Source: Calothrix sp. NIES-2098 (GTDB lineage Bacteria; Cyanobacteriota; Cyanobacteriia; Cyanobacteriales; Nostocaceae). From it: DNA of 64,000 nt. The notes beneath the pieces were generated by a model that saw nothing but the letters and a program-made list of their open reading frames with translations, ran no database searches and had not been told where the DNA came from. Shown here one piece after another: positions 7,826-16,864 of this stretch. The stretch covers positions 8,559,001 through 8,623,000 of the forward strand of contig AP018172.1 in assembly GCA_002368175.1 (NCBI GenBank). The letters run 5' to 3'. The stretch's first letter is position 1. The number at the start of each line of letters is the position of its first letter. Position numbers and translations under genes: made by a program.

Positions 7826-9745
7826 TCACTTATTTCTACTTACTGTTCCCACTGACATCCAATCAGTAAATACACTTTTTGCTATTTTTAAATCCTCTAG
7901 TGATGAAGTTGATTCATCGATCGATAACTGCTTGCCAAACCAGTCATTCCCTCGTAATTTAATCGTTGCCAAAGCTGAATCAGATTCGCGTGTTGATTGT
8001 AATATCTGACGCTGTTGCTGATTGATTAAAGTCAGCGAAAAAGATTGAGGCGAGTAGAAGACGAGCGTTTTACCGTAATCTTCTGGGGTCATTATGAAAC
8101 TGTTTCCTTGAAGAACCTTGCTAGCGGGTAATAGGTGATATTCATTTCCTTGAAAGAGGGGGTTTAAGCTCAAAAATTCTTGTGACCATTGGCGATCGCC
8201 TTGGCCAAACTTGAGTACGCCGATACCCATTAGGCGTTCTGATTGATATTCTGCTGGCGAAAACAGCAAACTCTGGATTACTGGTTTGTTTTTGTCTTTG
8301 TATCCACTTGGGTTATTTAATTCAACCCATTGCTTTGTAAAAGATCGGCTCTCTGCATAGAAAAATGGATAACTGGCTATTGCAGATGGCGGAATCAGTT
8401 GCGATCGCTTTCCTTGAGTAGTAGCAGCCAGTCTTAAGAACATTGGAAGATGGGTTTCTAGAATTGGAACTGTGCCATTACTTCCTAGTTCAAATTGTGT
8501 ACTCTCAGCAGCCTGCCAAACAACCTGATTATGATCGACAAACTGGGAATGAGCATTACGCAGTCGGGGAACTAAAAAGTAAGCGTAAGTTCCCATTGGC
8601 ATAACCCCATCTGCTGTGGGAAATAGAGTAGGATGGGTCAGTGTCAAACGGGGAGAACTGGGAAAAGGAAGATGTAATCCCAATACCAGAGGAAATAAAC
8701 AGACTGCCGTTAGCGCTAAACTTAAAGACTGCTTAGGAAATCTAAAGCTCTTAACAATCTCCTGTCCGCGGTAACTACAGACAAAGCAAAACAACACGTC
8801 TACAGTCAGCATCCAGTAGCGAGTGGAGAGTAACTGTGCAGCGTAAAATAAAAAGGGCGGTAGCATCAATACACAGCCTACTACCATGTACATCTGCTCA
8901 GAGTAAATTTTAGTACTAACAGTTTTACGTGCAATTGCCGCAATACAGAAGAGATACAATATCCCAGCTCCACCCAATCCAAATGCGAAGTAAGCTAAAA
9001 AGATTTTTGGGTAGAAAAAGAAGTTATTCGTTGCCAGACCTTGCCCTGCGTAGATCAGTCCTCCCAAGGTAACTGACAAAATACTCGCAACAATGACGAT
9101 CCAAGTTTCTTTACGCTTGAGCAAACTACGCAAATCTGGAATCGGTGTAGTTAACCACAGCAGAAATGGAATTGCTAAAACTGCATCAGCCCTGGCTCCA
9201 ACCGCTGCAAACGCCAGAATTCCAGGAACTAATATCTGTAAAGAACGGTTATCTCTTAGAAGAGACCAGGTTAACCACAGCAGGAATGCTGAAGATACGG
9301 CTGCTGTACTTAGAAATGGTGTTTGTAACAGAAAAGATGGTGCAGTGATGACGCAGAGAACCCCTAGCACCAAAAATCGACTGCGACGGGCAACTGCTAG
9401 AAGTGCCAGCACCCCACTCCACAAGAACAAGCAGGAGAAAAGATTTCCAAGGTAAACTTCTGTAATAGGAAGTTCTAGGAAGCGCCTCAGCCAGAATACC
9501 AGCGCCACCACCCAGAAAGTTATATATTGTTTGTCGTAGTTGTAAAATTCTGTGCTCCAAGGATTGGCCCCAGATGCCAGCTGAAGAGAACCATCTAGAA
9601 GAGAGGCTTGATCGCCTTCACGAATGACATCTGCGGTAGCGTAAACTGTCAGTAGTAAAAACGGTAAAGCAAGCAACCAGGGCGAAACTCTCGATAAATT
9701 TAGGAGTTTTAGCCATTTGTGCCATGTCTTAAATGGTGATACCAC
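7826..9745 (-). CDS. Predicted GT-C-like polytopic membrane protein
   Basis: This 639-residue protein has about eleven membrane helices in the first 380 residues and a soluble C-terminal part of roughly 250 residues. After helix 1 there is an acidic loop (VIREGDQASLLDGSLQLASG) like the catalytic loop of GT-C glycosyltransferases, followed by an aromatic PWSTEFYNYDKQY segment. The protein is not close enough to a named family to give a specific activity. It starts with GTG at 9745, overlapping the end of the upstream GT4 gene by 17 bases, so translation is likely coupled. The GH5 gene follows after 80 bases of shared operon with only a 10-base gap. Position inside the locus supports a role in polymer assembly. 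A non-catalytic membrane role cannot be excluded. Confidence 0.65.
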   Translation of the reverse strand: MVSPFKTWHKWLKLLNLSRVSPWLLALPFLLLTVYATADVIREGDQASLLDGSLQLASGANPWSTEFYNYDKQYITFWVVALVFWLRRFLELPITEVYLGNLFSCLFLWSGVLALLAVARRSRFLVLGVLCVITAPSFLLQTPFLSTAAVSSAFLLWLTWSLLRDNRSLQILVPGILAFAAVGARADAVLAIPFLLWLTTPIPDLRSLLKRKETWIVIVASILSVTLGGLIYAGQGLATNNFFFYPKIFLAYFAFGLGGAGILYLFCIAAIARKTVSTKIYSEQMYMVVGCVLMLPPFLFYAAQLLSTRYWMLTVDVLFCFVCSYRGQEIVKSFRFPKQSLSLALTAVCLFPLVLGLHLPFPSSPRLTLTHPTLFPTADGVMPMGTYAYFLVPRLRNAHSQFVDHNQVVWQAAESTQFELGSNGTVPILETHLPMFLRLAATTQGKRSQLIPPSAIASYPFFYAESRSFTKQWVELNNPSGYKDKNKPVIQSLLFSPAEYQSERLMGIGVLKFGQGDRQWSQEFLSLNPLFQGNEYHLLPASKVLQGNSFIMTPEDYGKTLVFYSPQSFSLTLINQQQRQILQSTRESDSALATIKLRGNDWFGKQLSIDESTSSLEDLKIAKSVFTDWMSVGTVSRNK

Positions 9746-10847
9746 AATCTGCTCCCTCTAATACTTGAGAATACTGTGCTAGCGATCGCTCCAACGAAAA
9801 CTCGTTTCCTCGTTGCCGTAGTACGTCAGAATCTAGCGGTGCTTTCAATGTTTCTAAAATGGCAGTTGCTAACCCTGAGGCATCTCCTACATCTACCAAC
9901 TTGCCGTACTTACCGTTATCTAGGATTTCTAGAGGCCCGCTCTGACAATTTGTTGCGATAACAGGCGTTCCGACTGCCATTGCCTCAATCAACACGCTCG
10001 GCAACCCTTCAAACAGAGATGAAAGTACAAATACAGCAGACTTTGCCATATAAGCGTAAGGATTGCTGACGAATCCAGGCAAATCCACATCTTCAGTTAA
10101 ATTTAATTCCTGAATCAATGTCCTTAGCGCTGCCTCTTCACCCTCATCCTCACCTAGAATGACGAGTCTAGCAGGACGTTGTCGTCGTAACAGAGCAAAT
10201 GCCCGAATCAGGGTATGAAAGTCCTTCTGCCTGTTCAGTCGTCCCACGCCCAAAATCACAGGTGGTTGGTTTGGAGAAAACCAGGGATGATCTACTTCCT
10301 CCTGCGCTTTTTGAAAGACATTAGGTGTAACGACTGGATTAGGAACGATCTGAATGCATTCTTTCGAGACACCAATTTGCATTAAATCCTCAGCAACACC
10401 ATAAGAGACTGGAACTACCGCATCTGCCCAAGGAAAAAACCAGCGTACTAGCTGTGGCATGAAGCGGGTTTTTAACTGCTTTGCATTTTTCGCATCCTGC
10501 GAAATCGTATTTTGTACGTTGACTACTAAGCGGGTTTTGCTACCTACTAAACGCCGTGCCCATAGTGCTGCGATATTGGTATCATCCAAAGTCGATAGCA
10601 TAACTGATGGTTTTTCCTGCTGTAGGTAACGAACCAAAGCTGGAAAACACTGCCATAGTCTCCCTCCACCCAAATCAACAATTTTTACCTCTGGGGGTAA
10701 TTGGGACAGGTAATTACCTTCTACTCGCAGTAGTACTAAATCTACTTGAATCCCTTGCTGAGAAAACCCGCGTGCTAGATTCAGCATTGCTCTTTCAGCA
10801 CCACCACCATAGAGGCTATGAACAAAAATAGCGAGTCGCTTAAACAT
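9729..10847 (-). CDS. GT4-family glycosyltransferase
   Basis: This 372-residue retaining glycosyltransferase has the GT-B fold and builds the repeat unit at the cytoplasmic face. The N-terminal domain starts RLAIFVHSLYGGGAERAMLNLARGF, the GGAERxxxxLA loop typical of GT4. The C-terminal nucleotide-sugar site shows VILGVGRLNRQKDFHTLIRAF, LVILGEDEGEE and SSLFEGLPSVLIEAMAVGTPVIA, the E-x7-E motif. The acceptor and donor sugars cannot be read from sequence. ATG at 10847 overlaps the O-antigen ligase gene by 8 bases and its end overlaps the GT-C gene by 17 bases. The three genes are therefore tightly coupled. Confidence 0.9.
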   Translation of the reverse strand: MFKRLAIFVHSLYGGGAERAMLNLARGFSQQGIQVDLVLLRVEGNYLSQLPPEVKIVDLGGGRLWQCFPALVRYLQQEKPSVMLSTLDDTNIAALWARRLVGSKTRLVVNVQNTISQDAKNAKQLKTRFMPQLVRWFFPWADAVVPVSYGVAEDLMQIGVSKECIQIVPNPVVTPNVFQKAQEEVDHPWFSPNQPPVILGVGRLNRQKDFHTLIRAFALLRRQRPARLVILGEDEGEEAALRTLIQELNLTEDVDLPGFVSNPYAYMAKSAVFVLSSLFEGLPSVLIEAMAVGTPVIATNCQSGPLEILDNGKYGKLVDVGDASGLATAILETLKAPLDSDVLRQRGNEFSLERSLAQYSQVLEGADCGITI

Positions 10848-12129
10848 TCTTTAGCCTTCCAAGTTTATTGTTGCCATATTGTGAATTGAGATCTTTGACT
10901 AAAATAGGCTGAGTCAAAACAGTAGTTGTAATCGATGTATACATTACCCAGATAAATTGGGCAGGGTCTAGCAGAGTTGTCTCTGCCAGGTTGTACAAAA
11001 AAATAAATGTTAGATATATGACAGGTAACAACCCTTCAACTGTGTAATTGAGACGCAACCAAGCGATCGCACGGATACAATTTTTGATATAGCTCATGAG
11101 GAAACAGAAAAGACCCACTAACCCCAATTGCACTGTGACATCTAGCCAGCCATTGTGGGCATTAGGTGCCATAAATAATGTTTCATACCAAACATCTGCG
11201 GAATCCCCTTCCATGCCACGCCAAAAACCTTTATAGCCATATCCTAACCAGGGATGTAACGCGATTTTACTAATTACTACCGACCAAATTCCAGTTCTAC
11301 CTGTTAACGTTAGATCCCGTCCTAATAACTTCACAATTATTTCTGAATTATCAATTAAAAAAATAGCAATACTACTAACAATAAGTAAGAACGATATTAA
11401 TAATGGCAATATCCAACTATTATTTAATCGCAAAGCTTTAAATAAAGGTACGAGTGCAAACATAACTAATAAAATAACCAGACCACCTTTAGAGGCTGCT
11501 AGAATAGTTAATACTACAGAAAGCCCTAAAGTTATTGCTAAAATATAGCGGTATTTTTGGGTGCCAATCTTTGCCAGCAAAAGAATTAGAGAACATAGCA
11601 CAAACATTCGAGATGATACATTTTTTTGGGCATAAACGCCTCTCCATGCCCCTGCATGTTCTCCACCTTCAATACCTACTGAGGGTAATGCCAGGGTAAA
11701 CAAAAAATTAATCATCACAATAATCCCCATTGCCCAAGCAAAAAGATATAACTGTTCTCTTAATGTGTATCGGGCAGAAATGCTCAATCCAAATAAAGAT
11801 ACTCCAAGAAATATAAGAGCTCTTCGCAGAGTTAAATCAGGCACAGGAGACCACAGGAATGAAATCAGAATGAGTCCTGTGAATGCCAAGATAAATTTGC
11901 GTTTGCTTACAAGGTAAGTAATCTTATTACGTCGTAGCACTACTAATAAAATAGTGACAGCAAGTATTCCATACTGAATCAAACTCATTATTGGAGACCC
12001 ATCACCTGCTTCTTGCAGTGCTGGGTTTTCTGCTGATGTTACTCCTCCCAGAAAATTAATAGTTCCACTGTAATAAAGAAAAGAGAAAACCACAAATAAA
12101 TTTTCTAAAAAAAGTAGTTTTTTTCTCAT
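10840..12129 (-). CDS. O-antigen ligase/polymerase family protein (Wzy/WaaL-like)
   Basis: This 429-residue membrane protein has about eleven helices. The large periplasmic loop region after ISFLWSPVPDLTLRRALIFLG holds ENAHNGWLD-like sequence (MAPNAHNGWLDVTVQLGL), and GRDLTLTGRTGIWSVVISKIALHPWLGYGYKGFW matches the Wzy_C/O-antigen ligase domain. Such proteins polymerise or ligate lipid-linked oligosaccharides at the outer face of the inner membrane. ATG at 12129. It overlaps the downstream GT4 gene by 8 bases and follows the GT2 gene after 68 AT-rich bases. In a locus with Wzx and Wzc it most likely acts as the Wzy polymerase. The distinction between ligase and polymerase is inferred from the neighbours. 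Confidence 0.87.
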   Translation of the reverse strand: MRKKLLFLENLFVVFSFLYYSGTINFLGGVTSAENPALQEAGDGSPIMSLIQYGILAVTILLVVLRRNKITYLVSKRKFILAFTGLILISFLWSPVPDLTLRRALIFLGVSLFGLSISARYTLREQLYLFAWAMGIIVMINFLFTLALPSVGIEGGEHAGAWRGVYAQKNVSSRMFVLCSLILLLAKIGTQKYRYILAITLGLSVVLTILAASKGGLVILLVMFALVPLFKALRLNNSWILPLLISFLLIVSSIAIFLIDNSEIIVKLLGRDLTLTGRTGIWSVVISKIALHPWLGYGYKGFWRGMEGDSADVWYETLFMAPNAHNGWLDVTVQLGLVGLFCFLMSYIKNCIRAIAWLRLNYTVEGLLPVIYLTFIFLYNLAETTLLDPAQFIWVMYTSITTTVLTQPILVKDLNSQYGNNKLGRLKNV

Positions 12130-12197
12130 GTTTTAAAACAATAATTAATAATACATTTAAAACATAAAATATTAAATTTAAACGATTAATTTCTTTG

Positions 12198-13145
12198 TTA
12201 ATACCTATTAGAAATATAGTAATATAAAGCTCTAGTTTTAATCCATAGCTGCTGTAATGCTGTAGTAGAGGAGAGATATTTATCAACAGTCATATCAATT
12301 TTGGTTTCGCTTTTTTTGGTATGCCAATAAGCGCTTAAACCTGATGCAAATAATTTATCAGTGAATTTAGAGAGAAAAGGAAAATTGGTTCGTATCCAAT
12401 AGGAAGTCAGACAATGAATATTTGCAATTAGTATTTTTTTCGTATCTGTCCGATGGGTGAAAATATTATCGCCATGAACTCGTTGAAGTGAAAGTTTTTT
12501 GGCTAAATAAAATCCCTTTGATAAGCCAAGAGCAGTAAATTGTAAATAACTATCGTTTAATAAAACCCCTTCTGCCTCTGGCATAGGCAGAATTTTTTGT
12601 AGTAGTGTACGAGTAAAACAAATACCAGAAGTGGCAGGGATCGCAAATGGTAATTTACCCCGAATTCCTCCTCTACGCATATCTTGTGTCACGTCGCAGT
12701 TATATACAAAACCTGAATCACGATTGTCGTAGCGATCGTTGACTGGTGTCTTCATATCTGCATCAACAAATTGCAGCATATGAAAACACCAATAGCTTTC
12801 TTGATAGTTCTTTAAGACATGAACGACCTCAGACACTTTTTCAGGTTGGTAAGTATCATCCGCGTCTAAGAAACAAATGATATCTCCGCGGCTGGCAGCA
12901 AATCCCGCATTGAAGGCTGAGGCTTGCCCTCCATTTTGTTTGAGCACAGGAATAATTTTGTCTGCGTAACTGGCAATTACCTCTCGCGAGCAATCGGTTG
13001 AGCCATCATCAACCACAATAACTTCAACGTGAGTATAAGTTTGCGCCAATGCGCTATCGATCGCATCTGCTAAAAACTGCCCATAGTTATAGTTGTTGAT
13101 GAGGATACTGACTAGCGGTAATCCATTCAAAGTGTTAACTGGCAT
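12198..13145 (-). CDS. GT2-family glycosyltransferase
   Basis: This 315-residue inverting GT-A glycosyltransferase has the classical GT2 N-terminus, PLVSILINNYNYGQFLADAI. EVIVVDDGSTDCS (nucleotide site) and ICFLDADDTYQPEKV (the DxD metal site at about residue 95) follow. The C-terminal part is more variable and ends without membrane helices, so it is a soluble cytoplasmic enzyme. ATG at 13145 overlaps the flippase gene by 11 bases, and the O-antigen ligase gene follows. It probably adds one sugar of the repeat unit. The last 60 residues are AT-rich in codons, like the spacer after it. Confidence 0.9.
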   Translation of the reverse strand: MPVNTLNGLPLVSILINNYNYGQFLADAIDSALAQTYTHVEVIVVDDGSTDCSREVIASYADKIIPVLKQNGGQASAFNAGFAASRGDIICFLDADDTYQPEKVSEVVHVLKNYQESYWCFHMLQFVDADMKTPVNDRYDNRDSGFVYNCDVTQDMRRGGIRGKLPFAIPATSGICFTRTLLQKILPMPEAEGVLLNDSYLQFTALGLSKGFYLAKKLSLQRVHGDNIFTHRTDTKKILIANIHCLTSYWIRTNFPFLSKFTDKLFASGLSAYWHTKKSETKIDMTVDKYLSSTTALQQLWIKTRALYYYISNRY

Positions 13146-14523
13146 TTTTCACACTCCTGAAGTTTTTCCAGAGTTCAATTAATTTGTGCTGCGTATTCGG
13201 TAATAACAAAGCGATCGCTACTCCGATAACGACCCACCACCCTAATTGATAGGGAAACAACGCCAGTCCAAAGGCAACTGCTAACAAGCCCGCAAAACTG
13301 TAGTCAGGACTGCTGACATCACGTACCAGGAAAGAATGAATCAAACCATAACTCAAGATTGTGGCAACCTCTGCCCAACCATAACCAATCAACCCCAATC
13401 GGGGAATTAGCAATAATGCGACAACAAAAAATAGGGTAATGTGAATGATGTGATAGAGGGTGATTTCCCAGTTACGTTTTAGGGCGTAAAGAGCAGAAGA
13501 ATGCAAATTAAATAGAGCATTGGCTAGTAGACTGAGGGCAATGAAAGGATAGATATGCATCACAGGCGACCATTTGGCACCAAATAGCAAGGGCAGAAAC
13601 CAAGGGCCCAACCAACTGACAATCACCAAAAATGGGCCTAATGCCAGCACTTGTAATGCCATGCCTTCTGTAATTGCCTGCATCATCCGATAGCGATCGC
13701 CCTGTAAACGAGCTAGCGTTGCGATCGACAGGCGATATGTCGCAGACTTAACGAATCCCAACAATTCCACCATCCGACTTGCAAGCGCTATGTAGGCCAC
13801 CGCTTCTGCACCCAGCAATCGTCCTACCAGTAGCGGGTTTACCAAAGAGCGTAGTTGCCACACCCAAAACGAGGCTGAGTATCCAACGCTGTAAGCCAGC
13901 ATTTGCTTGACTAAATCTGGTTGCCAACACAGTCGTGGTTGATAGCGATCGGCCCAGAAAAAAAGCACCAACAAATGCAATTGCTGTACCCACCAGCCTG
14001 CCGCTGGGCCCCAAGCACCACCTCCTTGAAAAGCGATTGGTAATGCCACCAAAAAGTAAGCAATCTGTCCTACGAATTCGATCCAGGCGACCTGTTTGTA
14101 ATCTAGCTGTCGCTCCAGTCTTGCCATTGGCACTTGGCTAAGTAATACAACTGGTAGACTCAAAGACAATACCTGAAAAATCGGTTGGAAGCCCTTTAAG
14201 TTCACCCAGCCTGCCAGTAGCGGCACAGCCAATTGACTTAGCACAACTCCAATCAGACTAACCAGCAGCAACAATGTAAACGCTTGATGGTAGACTGTGC
14301 TTTTTTCTTCTCCTTCTCGGCGAACCAAGTAGACGGTAATGCCTAACTGACTGACGTTTTGCAGATAGTAAAAAAGTCCAAATGCCGCAGTGTAAAGACC
14401 ATACTGTTGCGGGCCAATGGCGCGGGTGAGAAGGAGTACCCCAACTAAACTAATGACCATGCCCATTCCCTGGCGAATAGCCAGGTAGACACCTCCACGC
14501 AGGACTTGGGATCGTAGGTTCAT
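13135..14523 (-). CDS. Polysaccharide flippase, Wzx/PST family
   Basis: This 462-residue membrane protein has 12-14 helices and belongs to the MOP superfamily of oligosaccharide flippases. The opening LRGGVYLAIRQGMGMVISLVGVLLLTRAIGP and QYGLYTAAFGLFYYLQNVSQLG is typical of the polysaccharide-transport (PST) branch, which moves undecaprenyl-linked repeat units across the inner membrane. PLLVGRLLGAEAVAYIALASRM is the usual mid-protein helix pair. ATG at 14523 lies 6 bases after the Wzc-like kinase stop, and the end overlaps the GT2 gene by 11 bases. These spacings support one transcript from wzc to wzx to the transferases. Confidence 0.9.
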   Translation of the reverse strand: MNLRSQVLRGGVYLAIRQGMGMVISLVGVLLLTRAIGPQQYGLYTAAFGLFYYLQNVSQLGITVYLVRREGEEKSTVYHQAFTLLLLVSLIGVVLSQLAVPLLAGWVNLKGFQPIFQVLSLSLPVVLLSQVPMARLERQLDYKQVAWIEFVGQIAYFLVALPIAFQGGGAWGPAAGWWVQQLHLLVLFFWADRYQPRLCWQPDLVKQMLAYSVGYSASFWVWQLRSLVNPLLVGRLLGAEAVAYIALASRMVELLGFVKSATYRLSIATLARLQGDRYRMMQAITEGMALQVLALGPFLVIVSWLGPWFLPLLFGAKWSPVMHIYPFIALSLLANALFNLHSSALYALKRNWEITLYHIIHITLFFVVALLLIPRLGLIGYGWAEVATILSYGLIHSFLVRDVSSPDYSFAGLLAVAFGLALFPYQLGWWVVIGVAIALLLPNTQHKLIELWKNFRSVKNAS

Positions 14524-14529
14524 AATTTC

Positions 14530-16743
14530 TTAATGAATGCTTGTTGTGCCATTGCTTAATCCTGGTGAAGTACCAGGATTAATAAATTGCGACCGATCCT
14601 GCTTGTAATAGTCAAAGCGGTGATATTCGGTTTCTGAAGCAGCACAATTAACAACTATCCCAAGAATAGTTTGTGCAGATTGCTGTAATAATTCTTTTGC
14701 AGTATTAGCACTGCTGGAATCAAGCACTCTCGGCCTGACAACTAACAAGATGCCATCAGTCATTTTGCCTAAAGTCAATGCTTCGGCCTCAACTATGAGA
14801 GGCGAGCCATCTAAAATGACAAAATCATATTGTTGCGCAGCCGCAGCAACTAATGCCTGCATCGGTTTGGAATCCAGAATTGCTAGGGGATTAGGAGGAA
14901 TCACACCAGCAGTCAACACATCCAAATTGTCCATGACTTTGTTGACAGCGGCAGCAAAGTCAATCTGCTTGACAATTACATTGCTTAATCCCACTGCATT
15001 CGTTAAGTTCCAAATGTGATGTTGCTGCGGATGGTGCAGATCGGTATCAATCAGCAAAACGCGACGGCCAAGTTGAGCGATCGCTGCTGCCAGATTTGCG
15101 GAAACAGTAGATTTACCTTCCTTTGGCACTGAACTAGTTACCACTAAGGTTTTTAACTGTTTTTCTATATCCAGGAACTTCAGATTTGCTTGTAATAAAC
15201 GATAAGCACCACTCACGGATGAGCGAGGAGAATCTCGCACTGGTAAAGCGGGAGTTGACCAGTCAGTATTCTTACCATGAGGTAATGTAGACTTGCCAAA
15301 CTGCGGAATCGATCCCAGCCAAGGATGATTAAATAACTGGCGCGCTTCTCTAACACTTTTGACCGTTCTGTCACTCATCTCCAGCACCATTATGCTGATG
15401 AGAGCTGCTAGTATTGCCAGCAATCCACCTAATACCTGTGTCAGTATTTTTTGCTTCTCTACAGGGCTATCTGGGGCTGAAGCCATCTCAACAATGCTGG
15501 CATTGCCTGTATTCTGCTGTTCTACAACTTGCACTTCTTGGAGTTTTTTCAGCAGGTTTTCGTAGCTCGATTGCGCTGCCTGTAAGCGTTGCTGTAACTC
15601 TCGCTGCCCCTGTTCTAGCTTAGGTAAAAGTCTGGAACGCCGTTGATAAAGTTCTCTGGTATTAGAGAGGAGTTTAACTTGGCTAACTAAACCTAATCTT
15701 TCTACTTCGGTATCGACAAATTTTTGAATTAGTTGTTGTTCAATTGCACCTATCTGTAAGTTTCTATTGGCTAAATTAAAGCGACCCAGAATATCTCTAG
15801 TACGTTCTTGCAAGATGGCTCGCAGTGCAGTTTCTTTTTCTTTGATAGTAATGATAATGGGCGACTGCTCTTGATAAATTGCTCGCGCGCTAACTAACTG
15901 ACTCTGGACGTCTTGATATTCTTTGACTGCCTGCTGCACGCTAGGAGATTGGCTCAGGGAACTAAGCGCGATCGCTGCATCGCTACTTAAACCGACTTTA
16001 TCCCGCAGGGATGCTAGCCGAGAATTAATATCGGCAAGCTGTGTTTGGGCTTTCGTAATTTCTTTTTCTAATTCTGACGCATTTGCCACAAGAGCTTTGG
16101 ATTCTTCTTCTAGATTGGTAATCCCATTTCGCTCTTTGAAATTACGTAACTCTACATTTGCTTGCTGCATTGTCATTTCACTTTTGGGCAGTTGTTCAGC
16201 AATAACTTTCCGTGCTGCTGCTGCCTGTTTTCGGCTTGACAGAATATTATTGTTAATATATACCTGCATCAATTTATTCACTACTGTTGCGGCAGTTTGC
16301 GGATTCTTCCCTTCAAAGGAAAGCTCTAAAATATCAGTTCCAGTAATTTGTTTGACCGCTAATCGCCACTGTAGATCGTCTGCTTTTAGCAGATTGCCAT
16401 TGTTATTCTTTAACTGAAGTTGCGCAATAACTTTTTCCAGCAAAGGAGCTGATAGAAGAACTTCTGATTCTGTCTTCATAGGACTACTTTGCAAAGTCAA
16501 AGGTGAAAATTGCCCTAAGTCAGTACCCACACCTGTAAGTGAAGCAATTCGATCTACTTTTAATAAAAGTTTTCCCTGTGCTCGGTAGATTGGTTTTTGC
16601 AAAGAAGCAGACAACATCGATAAAATTAGCACGAACGAGGAAACACAGACAGCAGGAAACCAACGGCGCTTCAAAATCAGCCAATATTGCTGTAAGTCTA
16701 TTTCCAAAGAATCTAGTGAGACTGTTCGAGCTTTAGTTTTCAT
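14530..16743 (-). CDS. Wzc-like polysaccharide co-polymerase/tyrosine autokinase
   Basis: This 737-residue inner-membrane protein fuses a Wzz-type chain-length domain to a bacterial tyrosine kinase. Membrane helices lie near residues 31-48 and 434-455, and the periplasmic part between them is largely coiled coil. The kinase has Walker A SVPKEGKST (538-546), Walker A prime VLLIDTDLHHP (562-572) and Walker B FVILDG (641-646). The tail has only a few tyrosines (TEYHRFDYYKQ, about 706-715), fewer than the E. coli Wzc cluster, so the phosphorylated tail is short. It controls length and export of the polysaccharide. ATG at 16743. It sits just upstream of wzx with 6 bases between them. Confidence 0.92.
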   Translation of the reverse strand: MKTKARTVSLDSLEIDLQQYWLILKRRWFPAVCVSSFVLILSMLSASLQKPIYRAQGKLLLKVDRIASLTGVGTDLGQFSPLTLQSSPMKTESEVLLSAPLLEKVIAQLQLKNNNGNLLKADDLQWRLAVKQITGTDILELSFEGKNPQTAATVVNKLMQVYINNNILSSRKQAAAARKVIAEQLPKSEMTMQQANVELRNFKERNGITNLEEESKALVANASELEKEITKAQTQLADINSRLASLRDKVGLSSDAAIALSSLSQSPSVQQAVKEYQDVQSQLVSARAIYQEQSPIIITIKEKETALRAILQERTRDILGRFNLANRNLQIGAIEQQLIQKFVDTEVERLGLVSQVKLLSNTRELYQRRSRLLPKLEQGQRELQQRLQAAQSSYENLLKKLQEVQVVEQQNTGNASIVEMASAPDSPVEKQKILTQVLGGLLAILAALISIMVLEMSDRTVKSVREARQLFNHPWLGSIPQFGKSTLPHGKNTDWSTPALPVRDSPRSSVSGAYRLLQANLKFLDIEKQLKTLVVTSSVPKEGKSTVSANLAAAIAQLGRRVLLIDTDLHHPQQHHIWNLTNAVGLSNVIVKQIDFAAAVNKVMDNLDVLTAGVIPPNPLAILDSKPMQALVAAAAQQYDFVILDGSPLIVEAEALTLGKMTDGILLVVRPRVLDSSSANTAKELLQQSAQTILGIVVNCAASETEYHRFDYYKQDRSQFINPGTSPGLSNGTTSIH

Positions 16744-16864
16744 GCAAAGCCTAAAGAATTTATTACAAAGAATCAGAGCTAAAGTTTTCGATAAAACTTA
16801 AATAATTAGAACTAGATTGAAATAATTTTCAATTTAGATTTAGCTAGGAAAATATATCGATATG

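Noticed and set aside
12056..12286. Minus-strand frame of 76 codons across the end of the GT2 gene and start of the ligase gene
   Set aside because: Overlaps two well-supported genes in another phase; AT-rich sequence gives spurious hydrophobic codons.
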